This document shows, piece by piece, positions 1 through 7,019 of a stretch of DNA of 24,182 nucleotides; position 1 is the stretch's first letter, and each line of letters starts with the position of its first letter. The DNA is from Comamonadaceae bacterium. GTDB taxonomy: Bacteria > Pseudomonadota > Gammaproteobacteria > Burkholderiales > Burkholderiaceae_C. The translations under genes were made by a program, and so were the position numbers. The stretch lies in the NCBI GenBank assembly GCA_947371775.1, contig CANBQX010000013.1:1-24182 (forward strand). Reading direction: 5' to 3'. The notes beneath the pieces were generated by a model that made no database searches, had not been told where the DNA came from, and worked only from the letters and a program-made list of their open reading frames with translations.

Positions 1-1577
1 GCGGTGGGCTTGTGGGCGTTTTGCAGCGCCACGGTCCAGGCCACGGCGGTTTCGGCCGTGTCGCCCGGACGCCAGACGTCCAAGTTCGGGATCAGGCGCA
101 GCGAGGCGGCGTGCTCAATCGACTGGTGCGTGGGCCCGTCTTCGCCCAAGCCGATGCTGTCGTGGGTGAACACATGGATCACGCGCTGCTTCATGAGTGC
201 GGCCATGCGGATGGCGTTGCGGCTGTAGTCGCTGAAGGTCAAGAAGGTGCCGCCGTAGGGGATAAAGCCACCATGCAGCGCCACGCCGTTCATGATGGCG
301 GCCATGCCGAATTCGCGCACACCGTAGTTGATGTGGCGTCCGCTTTGGCCGGCTTCGTTTTTGACCACCGCGCCCTGGGCATCCACGCGCAAATTAGGCG
401 TAGAAGGCGTGTTGGTGAGGTTGGAGCCGGTCAGGTCGGCCGATCCGCCCAGCAACTCGGGCAAAGCAGCGGTAAAGGCTTCCAGCGCCAGCTGCGAGGC
501 CTTGCGCGAGGCCACGGTTTGGGCCTTGGTGTGGGCAGCGATCACCGTGTCCACGGCGGTTTGCACAAAGTGCTTGGGCAACGCACCGCTGACGCGGCGC
601 AGCAGCTCTTTGGCCAGTGCGGGGTGGGCTTTTTTGTAGGCGGCAAACTGGGCGTTCCAAGCCTTTTCGCGGGCTTTGCCAGCCGCTTTGGCGTCCCAGT
701 CGGCGTACACCGCTTTGGGGATAACGAAGGGTGGCGATGTCCAGCCGATGGCTTCGCGGGTGAGCTTGATTTCTTCCGCACCCAGGGGCTCGCCGTGGGC
801 TTTGGCAGTGTTGGCGCGGTTGGGGCTGCCTTTGCCGATGGCGGTTTTGCAAATAATCAGCGTGGGTTTGTCGCTGCTGGTTTTGGCCCTGGCAATGGCA
901 GCCGACACAGCGGCTGCGTCATGGCCGTCCACGGCGGCAATCACGTTCCAGCCGTAGGCGGCGAAGCGCTGGGCGGTGTTGTCGATAAACCAGGGCGCAA
1001 CCTGGCCGTCGATGGAAATGCCGTTGTCGTCGTACAGGGCAATGAGCTTGTTGAGCTTCCAGGCGCCTGCCAGAGAGCAGGCTTCGTGGCTGATGCCTTC
1101 CATCAGGCAACCGTCGCCCATGAACACATAGGTGTGGTGGTCGACCACCGCATGGCCTTCGCGGTTGAACTCGCTGGCCAACAGCTTTTCGGCCAAGGCC
1201 ATGCCCACCGCATTGGTGATGCCCTGGCCCAGGGGGCCGGTGGTGGTTTCCACGCCGGGGGTGACGCCGACTTCGGGGTGGCCTGCGGTTTTGCTGTGCA
1301 GCTGGCGGAAGTTTTTCAGCTCTTCCATGGGCAGCTTGTAGCCGGTGAGGTGCAGCAGCGCATAAATCAACATCGAGCCGTGGCCGTTGGACAGCACAAA
1401 GCGGTCGCGGTTGAGCCACTGCGGGTTGGTGGGGTTGTGCTGCAGGTGCTCGCCCCACAGGGCCACGGCCATGTCGGCCATGCCCATGGGCGCGCCGGGA
1501 TGACCTGAATTGGCGTGTTGAACTGCGTCCATGGCAAGCGCGCGGATTGCGCTTGCCATTTGCTGGGAATGGGCCAT
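1..1577 (-). CDS. tkt: Transketolase, partial (C-terminus beyond window start)
   Basis: This is the thiamine-diphosphate enzyme of the pentose phosphate and Calvin pathways, which moves two-carbon ketol units between sugar phosphates in the cytoplasm. The minus strand is open from an ATG at 1577 to the window edge, giving about 525 residues of a family that is usually 660-690 long. The N-terminus carries the family signature NSGHPGAPMGMAD, with the substrate-binding His at residue 26. The thiamine-diphosphate motif MGDGCLMEG starts at residue 153 and is followed by the expected ALYDDNGISIDG stretch. The pyrimidine-binding domain is also present, with VREFGMAAIMNG and THDSIGLGEDGPTHQ. The ATG at 1577 is preferred over the internal Met at residue 7, although the ribosome-binding site (GGAG about 12 bases upstream) is weak. 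It is divergent from the ene-reductase gene. Roughly 150 residues, including the C-terminal domain, lie outside the window. Confidence 0.97.
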   Translation of the reverse strand, partial: MAHSQQMASAIRALAMDAVQHANSGHPGAPMGMADMAVALWGEHLQHNPTNPQWLNRDRFVLSNGHGSMLIYALLHLTGYKLPMEELKNFRQLHSKTAGHPEVGVTPGVETTTGPLGQGITNAVGMALAEKLLASEFNREGHAVVDHHTYVFMGDGCLMEGISHEACSLAGAWKLNKLIALYDDNGISIDGQVAPWFIDNTAQRFAAYGWNVIAAVDGHDAAAVSAAIARAKTSSDKPTLIICKTAIGKGSPNRANTAKAHGEPLGAEEIKLTREAIGWTSPPFVIPKAVYADWDAKAAGKAREKAWNAQFAAYKKAHPALAKELLRRVSGALPKHFVQTAVDTVIAAHTKAQTVASRKASQLALEAFTAALPELLGGSADLTGSNLTNTPSTPNLRVDAQGAVVKNEAGQSGRHINYGVREFGMAAIMNGVALHGGFIPYGGTFLTFSDYSRNAIRMAALMKQRVIHVFTHDSIGLGEDGPTHQSIEHAASLRLIPNLDVWRPGDTAETAVAWTVALQNAHKPT

Positions 1578-1761
1578 GGGGAATCGACTCCGGGTTGGGA
1601 TGTGCGTGAATGCGGTGCGCCAGCGTGCCGGTGCCAGCGCGGTTCTGCGCATTTTAACGATGCGCTTTTGCGGGTGGCCGCGCCATGGAACAGGAGCGCA
1701 CCAAAGCGCGGCCCCCAATGGCGGCAAAATCAGCGCTTTACCCCTCACCCATCGCCACCCC
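1578..1761. promoter_or_regulatory. Divergent intergenic region between transketolase and ene-reductase
   Basis: This 184-base gap must hold promoters for the leftward transketolase gene and the rightward ene-reductase gene. On the minus strand TAAAAT (1656-1651) resembles a -10 box and lies about 75 bases before the transketolase start, but no good -35 box stands 16-18 bases upstream. I see no convincing rightward promoter and no Shine-Dalgarno sequence for the ATG at 1762. No inverted repeat suggestive of an operator was found by eye. Confidence 0.35.
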
Positions 1762-2883
1762 ATGAGCCTGCTTTTCTCCCCCCTCACCCTGCCCTCGCCC
1801 CAGGGCGGTCTGGCCTTGCCCAACCGCATCGTGGTGGCGCCCATGTGCCAGTACGCGGCGGTGGAGGGCCAGGCCACCGACTGGCATTTGATGCACTGGG
1901 GCAATTTGCTCAACAGCGGCGCGGGCTTGTTCACGATTGAAGCGACTGCGGTGCTGCCCGAAGGCCGCATTACCCCCGCCTGTCTGGGCCTGTGGGACGA
2001 CGCGACCGAAGCCGCATTGGCCAACCGCTTGCACCGGGCCCGCGCACTGGCGCCGCATACTGCGGTGTGCATTCAGCTGGCGCATGCGGGGCGCAAGGCG
2101 TCTAGCGCCCTGCCGTGGAAAGGTGGCCAGCTGCTGGCGCCCAGCGAAGGCGGCTGGCACACCGAGGGGCCCTCGGCCCTGCCGCAGCTGCCGCATGAGG
2201 CCGCACCCCATGCCATGACCACTGACGACATGGCCCGGGTGCGCGATGCCTTTGTGGCGGCCGCCCTGCGGGCCGTGCGCATCGGCGTGGACGCCATTGA
2301 AGTGCACGCCGCCCACGGCTATTTGATCCATGAGTTTTTGTCGCCTATCGCCAACCAGCGCACTGACGCCTACGGCGGCAGCCTGGAAAACCGCATGCGC
2401 TTTCCGCTGGAGCTGTTTGCCGCCGTGCGCAAGGCGTACCAGGGCTGCCTGGGCCTGCGCTTGTCAGCGTCCGACTGGGTCGAGGGAGGTTGGGACTTGG
2501 AGCAAAGCATCGTGTTCTCCCAAGCGCTCAAGGCTTCGGGCTGCGACTTCATTCATGTGTCCTCGGGCGGCGTGTCGCCCCAGCAAAAGATTCCCTTGGC
2601 CACCGGCTACCAGGTGCCGTTGGCACGCGGCATTCGCGCAGCCACAGGCATGGCCACCACGGCCGTGGGCTTGATTACTGAGCCCGCAGAGGCCGAGGCG
2701 ATTTTGCAAGCGGGCGATGCCGACCTGGTGGCGCTGGCACGCGCCTTTTTGTACCAGCCGCGCTGGGGCTGGCAGGCGGCGGTGGCCTTGGGCGGCCAAG
2801 TGGAAGCCCACCCCGCCTACTGGCGCTGCCTGCCGCGCGGCGCGCAGGCGGCCTTCAGTGGCGCCAGTGTGGGCACGCGGTAG
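1762..2883 (+). CDS. NADH:flavin oxidoreductase, Old Yellow Enzyme family (YqjM/XenA-like)
   Basis: This is an FMN-dependent ene-reductase of 373 residues that likely uses NAD(P)H to reduce activated C=C bonds, for example in enones or xenobiotics; the physiological substrate is unknown. The sequence matches the thermophilic-like (YqjM) subclass. APMCQY places the redox-tuning Cys at residue 29, CIQLAHAGRKA is the flavin-site strand, and EVHAAHGYLIHEFLSP supplies the substrate-binding His pair at residues 182 and 185. YGGSLENR follows, and GLITEPAEAEAIL plus the LVALARAFL stretch near the C-terminus complete the phosphate-binding part of the TIM barrel. The frame is open upstream to 1531, but the ATG at 1762 starts at the usual distance from the first barrel strand (MSLLFSPLTL). 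The length agrees with XenA (about 363). The MurU-like gene follows closely, so the two may be cotranscribed. Confidence 0.95.
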   Translation: MSLLFSPLTLPSPQGGLALPNRIVVAPMCQYAAVEGQATDWHLMHWGNLLNSGAGLFTIEATAVLPEGRITPACLGLWDDATEAALANRLHRARALAPHTAVCIQLAHAGRKASSALPWKGGQLLAPSEGGWHTEGPSALPQLPHEAAPHAMTTDDMARVRDAFVAAALRAVRIGVDAIEVHAAHGYLIHEFLSPIANQRTDAYGGSLENRMRFPLELFAAVRKAYQGCLGLRLSASDWVEGGWDLEQSIVFSQALKASGCDFIHVSSGGVSPQQKIPLATGYQVPLARGIRAATGMATTAVGLITEPAEAEAILQAGDADLVALARAFLYQPRWGWQAAVALGGQVEAHPAYWRCLPRGAQAAFSGASVGTR

Positions 2884-2907
2884 TCCACGGTGAGCCCCGC
2901 CGCACCC

Positions 2908-3639
2908 ATGACGGCATTGCTGCTGGCCGCCGGGCGCGGCGAGCGCATGCGCCCCTTGACAGACAGCTGCCCCAAGCCCCTGCTGCAAGTGCGGGGCAAG
3001 CCGCTTTTGCAATGGCACCTCGAGGCCCTTGCCCGTGAAGGCTACCAAGCCGCGATGGTCAACACCGCGTGGCTGGGCGAGCAGATTGAGGCACGCTTCG
3101 GCAGCGCGTTTCAGGGCGAGGGCACGCTGCAACTGCACTATTCGCATGAGGGGCGGGACTTTGGCGGCGCGCTGGAAACCGCAGGCGGCATTGTTCGCGC
3201 GCTGCCTCACCTGGCCGATGTGTTTTGGGTGGCGGCGGGTGATGTGTTTGTGCCCGACTTTGTATTTGCCGCAGATGCGCTGGGGCGCTTTGCCCACAGC
3301 GCAGAGCTGGCCCACCTGTGGCTGGTGCCCAACCCCGCGCACAACCCGGGCGGCGACTTTGGCTTGTCTGCCGATGGGCTGGCCTTGAATCTGCCCAAGC
3401 ACAGCGCGTTGACCGAGGGTGCGCCGCGCTACACCTTCAGCACGATTGCTTTGTACAAACGCGCTTTTTTTGAGGCCGCTTGGTGCGGCATTGCGCCCGG
3501 CAACCCCAACGGCATCAAAGCCCCGCTGGCCGCCATGTTGCGCGCTGGCATGGACGCGGGCCAGGTAGGTGCCACGCTGTACCAAGGTGCGTGGACCGAT
3601 GTGGGCACGCCTGAGCGACTGGCGGAGTTGAACCGCTAG
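2908..3639 (+). CDS. murU: Nucleotidyltransferase, probable N-acetylmuramate-1-phosphate uridylyltransferase (MurU-like)
   Basis: This cytoplasmic sugar-1-phosphate nucleotidyltransferase has 243 residues. The family motif LLLAAGRGERMRPLT followed by PKPLLQVRGKPLL is the nucleotide-binding signature. NTAWLGEQIE, LETAGGI and the metal-binding AAGDVF match MurU of the peptidoglycan-recycling bypass, which converts MurNAc-1-phosphate plus UTP to UDP-MurNAc. The C-terminal TDVGTPERLAELN is typical of the family. Assignment to MurU rather than to another hexose-1-phosphate transferase rests on these matches from memory. The start is uncertain: a GTG at 2890, seven bases after the previous stop, would add six residues, but the ATG at 2908 puts the glycine-rich motif at the usual distance from the N-terminus. 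The kinase partner AmgK is not adjacent here. The gene converges on the MFS gene with only 15 bases between them. Confidence 0.85.
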   Translation: MTALLLAAGRGERMRPLTDSCPKPLLQVRGKPLLQWHLEALAREGYQAAMVNTAWLGEQIEARFGSAFQGEGTLQLHYSHEGRDFGGALETAGGIVRALPHLADVFWVAAGDVFVPDFVFAADALGRFAHSAELAHLWLVPNPAHNPGGDFGLSADGLALNLPKHSALTEGAPRYTFSTIALYKRAFFEAAWCGIAPGNPNGIKAPLAAMLRAGMDAGQVGATLYQGAWTDVGTPERLAELNR

Positions 3640-3654
3640 TCACGACGCTGGCAT

Positions 3655-4836
3655 TCAGCGCAAGTCGGGGCTGGGCGGCGGCTCGTGGGGCTTCAATCGC
3701 AGCAACAGACACACCATCAACGCCGCAGCACCCGCAGTCAACCACATCAGCGCATCGCCATTGCTGGCTTGGATGATGGTGCCCGCGCCCAACGGGCCGC
3801 CCACTGCGCTGAGGGTGTAGACCATGGACATGGTGCTCACGTTGCCCGACATGGTGCCGGTGCGTGACATGGTGGCGGCCACCAGCGCCAGCGTGAGAAA
3901 GGCGATGATGAAGCCGCCCAGCAAAAACACCGCTGCCATCACCAAGGGGTAGGGCATGGGGCTTAGCAGTGCCATGCATATAGCCACCGTGCCCAGTGCG
4001 CACCAGAGCGCGGTTTGGGCCACACCCCGGTGGTCGGCAAACCAGCCCACGCCATACTGCAGCAGCAGACCGCCCACGCCAAACACCGCAAGCAGCTCTG
4101 CCGTTTGGCTGACCGACATGCCGTGGTCCTGGGTGAACACCGCAAACAGGCCGGAAACGGTGGCTTCCATCATGCCGCCCACCAGTGCGGTTACCAGGCC
4201 TTGTTTGAACAAGGGCTCGCGGGCGCCACGCAGGCGACTAAGCCAGCTGGTTTGGGGCAGCGGCGCGGCAGGCGTCCGCACCGGCGCGCGCGTCAGGGCC
4301 AAAGGCAACAGGGACGCCACAATGAATAGGCCGCCAATCCAAAACAGGGCATTGCCGTGCACCCCGAAATAGCCGACCAAGAGGGGCGCAACAATGGGCG
4401 CAAAGGCAATCAAGGTTTCATGAAAACCCACCAGCCTGCCACGGGAATGTGCAGGTGCAATGCCATACAGCCAAGGCTCCACACCAATCCATCGAAGCCC
4501 CAGCCCGAACCCGGCCAGGCATCCGCCCAGCCAGCTCCAGGGCCAGCCCGCCCACGGAATCCACGCAAACGCGCACAAGGTGCACAGCAGGCCCAGCACC
4601 ACCACCCGCCGCTCGCCCAGCATCTGGCACAAGCGCGGCGCCAGGCCCAGCCCCGGCAGTTGACCCAGCCACAGCGACGCCGCAAACAAGCCCACCTGCG
4701 AGGCATCGAAGCCCTGCGCCACCAACCACACCGGCAGCATGACATAGGCCACACCAAACTGCCCCACCTGGGCCAGGGCCGAGACGGCATTGAGCGCGCT
4801 GATGGTGCGCCAGTCGAAGGTCGGGGTGTCTTGCAT
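3655..4836 (-). CDS. MFS transporter (YcaD-like)
   Basis: This is an inner-membrane major facilitator of 393 residues with about twelve hydrophobic segments; the substrate cannot be told from the sequence. The N-terminal half begins TISALNAVSALAQVGQFG and continues with VGLFAASLWLGQLPGL. Its loop 2-3 motif A is degenerate (LCQMLGERRV). The second half has a better copy, VGWFADHRG. RLVGFHETLIAFAPIVAPLLVGYFG matches the fifth-helix region of YcaD-like carriers. The frame is open to a GTG at 4914, which would add 26 Pro/Ser-rich residues unlike a transporter N-terminus, so the ATG at 4836 is preferred; no clear ribosome-binding site precedes either. The gene is divergent from the metallo-hydrolase at 4929, and the 92-base gap (4837-4928) shows no clear promoter. 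Confidence 0.88.
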   Translation of the reverse strand: MQDTPTFDWRTISALNAVSALAQVGQFGVAYVMLPVWLVAQGFDASQVGLFAASLWLGQLPGLGLAPRLCQMLGERRVVVLGLLCTLCAFAWIPWAGWPWSWLGGCLAGFGLGLRWIGVEPWLYGIAPAHSRGRLVGFHETLIAFAPIVAPLLVGYFGVHGNALFWIGGLFIVASLLPLALTRAPVRTPAAPLPQTSWLSRLRGAREPLFKQGLVTALVGGMMEATVSGLFAVFTQDHGMSVSQTAELLAVFGVGGLLLQYGVGWFADHRGVAQTALWCALGTVAICMALLSPMPYPLVMAAVFLLGGFIIAFLTLALVAATMSRTGTMSGNVSTMSMVYTLSAVGGPLGAGTIIQASNGDALMWLTAGAAALMVCLLLRLKPHEPPPSPDLR

Positions 4837-4928
4837 CAAGGTGGGGGGCGTTTTGCGGCTTGAGCTTAGCGCAGGCGCTTGGGGTTCATTGGGTTCTAAA
4901 CTAGGACACCCCACTTCACTGCCCGCGC

Positions 4929-5567
4929 ATGCTCCACTACGAAACCATTCCCGTCACCGCTTTTCAACAAAACTGCTCCATCGTCTGGTGCGACGAGGAG
5001 CGGCGGGCGGCCATCATTGACCCCGGTGGCGACCTGGAGCTGCTGCTGGCCACGGTCAAGCGCCTGGGTGTGACGCTGGAGCAAATCTGGATCACCCACG
5101 GGCACCTGGACCACGCAGGCGCCACCGCAGATTTGGCCGAGTTGCTGCATGTGCCCATCATCGGGCCGCACCCGGAAGACCAATTTTGGATAGACGGCAT
5201 GCCCATGGCGGCGGCGTCTTATGGCTTTCCGCCGTCACGCGTGTTCACACCCACGCGCTGGCTGCACGATGGCGACACCGTGACGCTGGGGCCCTACACC
5301 TTGCAAGTGCGGCACTGCCCCGGGCACACGCCGGGCCATGTGGTGTTTTATTCGCCCGACATTCAGCGCGCCTTTGTGGGCGATGTGCTGTTTGCGGGCA
5401 GCATTGGCCGCACCGACTTTCCGCGTGGCGACCACGACACCTTGATCAACAGCATCACCCAGCGCTTGTGGCCCATGGGCAACGACACGGTGTTCATTCC
5501 CGGCCACGGCCCCGAGAGCAGCTTTGGCGTGGAGCGCGTGCGCAACCCCTATGTGGGCGGCACCTGA
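4929..5567 (+). CDS. Metallo-beta-lactamase-fold hydrolase (YcbL / glyoxalase II-like)
   Basis: This 212-residue cytoplasmic metal-dependent hydrolase contains the full set of metal ligands of the fold. The THGHLDHAG motif supplies His57, His59, Asp61 and His62. His133 or His137 lies in CPGHTPGHVVF, Asp152 in VGDVLF, and His193 in IPGHGPES. The GSIGRTDFP stretch and the short C-terminus, without the glutathione-binding helical domain of classical GloB, fit YcbL-type enzymes of about 215 residues. Members of this family hydrolyse S-acylglutathiones and related thioesters weakly, and the true substrate is often unknown. The YbaK-type gene begins 15 bases downstream on the same strand, so the two probably form an operon. 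Confidence 0.93.
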   Translation: MLHYETIPVTAFQQNCSIVWCDEERRAAIIDPGGDLELLLATVKRLGVTLEQIWITHGHLDHAGATADLAELLHVPIIGPHPEDQFWIDGMPMAAASYGFPPSRVFTPTRWLHDGDTVTLGPYTLQVRHCPGHTPGHVVFYSPDIQRAFVGDVLFAGSIGRTDFPRGDHDTLINSITQRLWPMGNDTVFIPGHGPESSFGVERVRNPYVGGT

Positions 5568-5582
5568 AAGCGAGTCCGCAAG

Positions 5583-6041
5583 GTGAGCCTGGAGTCTGTG
5601 CGCGCTTTCTTTGCGCAACACCAACTGAACCTGCCGATCTTGGAAACCGAGGCGCTCACGCCTACGGTGGAGTCTGCCGCGCTGGCCCATGGCGTAGAGC
5701 CCGGACGCATTGCCAAAACCCTGGCCTTTCGGCTGGGCGACGGCCGCGTGGTGCTGCTGGTGGCCGCGGGCCATGCGCGCATTGACAACGCCAAGTTCAA
5801 GCAGGTGTTTGGCAAGGGCAAGATGCTGCCCGCCGATGAAGTGCTGGCTTTGACGGGCCACCCTGTGGGCGGTGTCTGCCCCTTTGGCCTGGCGCAAGGC
5901 CTGCCCGTGTTTCTGGACCAAAGCCTGCAAGCCTTTGACGAGGTGCTGCCCGCAGCGGGCTCGGTCAACAGCGCGGTGCGCATCAGCCCGGCGCTGATGG
6001 CCCAGGTGACGGGCGGTGTGTGGGTGGATGCGTGCCGCTGA
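5583..6041 (+). CDS. YbaK/EbsC-type aminoacyl-tRNA deacylase
   Basis: This 152-residue single-domain protein belongs to the YbaK/ProX editing family, which hydrolyses mischarged aminoacyl-tRNAs such as Cys-tRNA(Pro) or Ala-tRNA(Pro) in trans. The sequence shows the family's invariant lysine in AKTLAFR (Lys45), the KMLPADEVLALTGHPVGGV block containing the Gly-rich pocket (near residues 80-98), and the CPFGL motif at 99-103. The GTG at 5583 gives the normal family length; the ribosome-binding site is weak. It follows the metallo-hydrolase gene closely and converges on the EamA gene with three bases between the stop codons. Which tRNA it edits cannot be told from the sequence. Confidence 0.93.
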   Translation: MSLESVRAFFAQHQLNLPILETEALTPTVESAALAHGVEPGRIAKTLAFRLGDGRVVLLVAAGHARIDNAKFKQVFGKGKMLPADEVLALTGHPVGGVCPFGLAQGLPVFLDQSLQAFDEVLPAAGSVNSAVRISPALMAQVTGGVWVDACR

Positions 6042-6044
6042 AAA

Positions 6045-6902
6045 CTATTTGCGCGCCAGATAGACCCCGCCCACCACCAGGGCCATACCGGCCAGTGCGA
6101 GCTGCGAAAACGATTCGCCAAACAAGGCCCAGGCCACCACCGCAGTGCAGGGTGGCACCAGGTAAAAGAGGCTTGCGATGTTGACCGCGCTGCTTTGGCG
6201 AATCAACCAGTTCAGCAGGCTCACGGCGCCCACCGACAACACAAACACCAGCCAGACCAGGGCGAACACCATCTCGCCAGTCAGGTCCATGCGACCCGTC
6301 TCAAACACCCCTGCGCACAAGCCCGTGGCCAAGGCTGTGGGCACAAACTGCGCCACCGCACCGCTGCGCCAATCAAAGCGTGGGCAAAAGCGTTTTTGGT
6401 AAAGCGTGCCAGCGGTGATGGCCAAGAGAGCAATCACGGCCGGTACGATGGCCTGCCAGCCAAAGCCGCTGCCCAATTTGTTGGCCACCACCAGCGCCAC
6501 ACCCCCCAGACCCAGTAGCAGGCCCAGCCACTGGCGGCGCAGCACGGTCTCGCCCAAGAGCCAGCCTGCGCCAATGGCAGTGAGCAGCGGTTGCACACCG
6601 ACCACCAGCGCTGCCACGCCCGCAGGCAGCCCCAGCGAGATGGCAATGAAGACACCCCCCAGGTACACCCCATGCAGCAACAAGCCCGCCACGCCAATAT
6701 GACACCAAGCGCGCCAGCACTGGGGCCAGGGCGCGCGGGTGGCCAGGGCAATGGCCAGCATCAAGACCACCACCGCGACATAGCGCACAAACAAAAAGGT
6801 CAGCGGCTCGGTGTGGGGCAAGCCTAAGCGCGCACCGATAAAGCCGGTGGACCAGAGGACGACAAAGAGCAGGGGAAAAATGCGGGAGAGGCGAGCGGGC
6901 AT
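6045..6902 (-). CDS. EamA/DMT-family exporter
   Basis: This 285-residue inner-membrane protein has about ten hydrophobic helices in two EamA repeats (roughly 5-135 and 150-283). The opening PLLFVVLWSTGFIGARLGL, followed by EPLTFLFVRY, is the standard start of this drug/metabolite transporter group. GVYLGGVFIAISLGLPAGVAALVVGVQPLLTA and the repeat-two equivalent, SLFYLVPPCTAVVAWALFGE, are also characteristic. Members export amino acids or metabolites, and the substrate here is unknown. The ATG at 6902 has no visible Shine-Dalgarno sequence and begins only 14 bases past the stem of a terminator hairpin belonging to the upstream adhesin operon. Expression may therefore depend on read-through or on a promoter hidden in the hairpin region. 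Confidence 0.92.
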   Translation of the reverse strand: MPARLSRIFPLLFVVLWSTGFIGARLGLPHTEPLTFLFVRYVAVVVLMLAIALATRAPWPQCWRAWCHIGVAGLLLHGVYLGGVFIAISLGLPAGVAALVVGVQPLLTAIGAGWLLGETVLRRQWLGLLLGLGGVALVVANKLGSGFGWQAIVPAVIALLAITAGTLYQKRFCPRFDWRSGAVAQFVPTALATGLCAGVFETGRMDLTGEMVFALVWLVFVLSVGAVSLLNWLIRQSSAVNIASLFYLVPPCTAVVAWALFGESFSQLALAGMALVVGGVYLARK

Positions 6903-6910
6903 GACAAATC

Positions 6911-6945
6911 AATCAAAAGGCCAGCCGTGTGGCACAGCTGGCCTT
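6911..6945 (-). terminator. Rho-independent terminator after the adhesin operon
   Basis: A perfect nine-base inverted repeat, AAGGCCAGC (6917-6925) and GCTGGCCTT (6937-6945), encloses an 11-base loop. Read on the minus strand it is followed by a T-rich tail (TTGATTGATTTG), which fits termination of leftward transcription from tpsA, whose stop lies 75 bases upstream. The rightward sense lacks a comparable T run. The stem ends 14 bases before the EamA start codon. Confidence 0.75.
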
Positions 6946-6976
6946 CGCCACTCTAACAGCGACCTTCGGTGACCCA

Positions 6977-7008
6977 CCGCCGGCGCAAGGCAGTCCCTGC
7001 GCCGGCGG
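6977..7008. repeat. GC-rich inverted repeat just after the tpsA stop
   Basis: CCGCCGGCGCA (6977-6987) and TGCGCCGGCGG (6998-7008) form a perfect 11-base stem with a 10-base loop, 11 bases past the tpsA stop codon. No T run follows on either strand, so it is not a standard intrinsic terminator. It could protect the 3' end of the long mRNA or assist the terminator downstream. Confidence 0.6.
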
Positions 7009-7019
7009 GCTCAGTTCGC

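Noticed and set aside
12..1508. A 498-residue plus-strand open frame at the window start
   Set aside because: It is the complement of transketolase, whose minus-strand translation matches the family throughout, including the thiamine-diphosphate motif.
2464..3585. A 373-residue minus-strand open frame
   Set aside because: It is antisense to the ene-reductase and MurU-like genes and has the Gly/Arg/His/Gln-rich composition of a shadow frame; both plus-strand genes have intact family motifs.
3640..3654. Bidirectional terminator between the converging MurU-like and MFS genes
   Set aside because: Only a four-base complement (CGCT/AGCG) is present in and around the 15-base gap, which is too weak to call.
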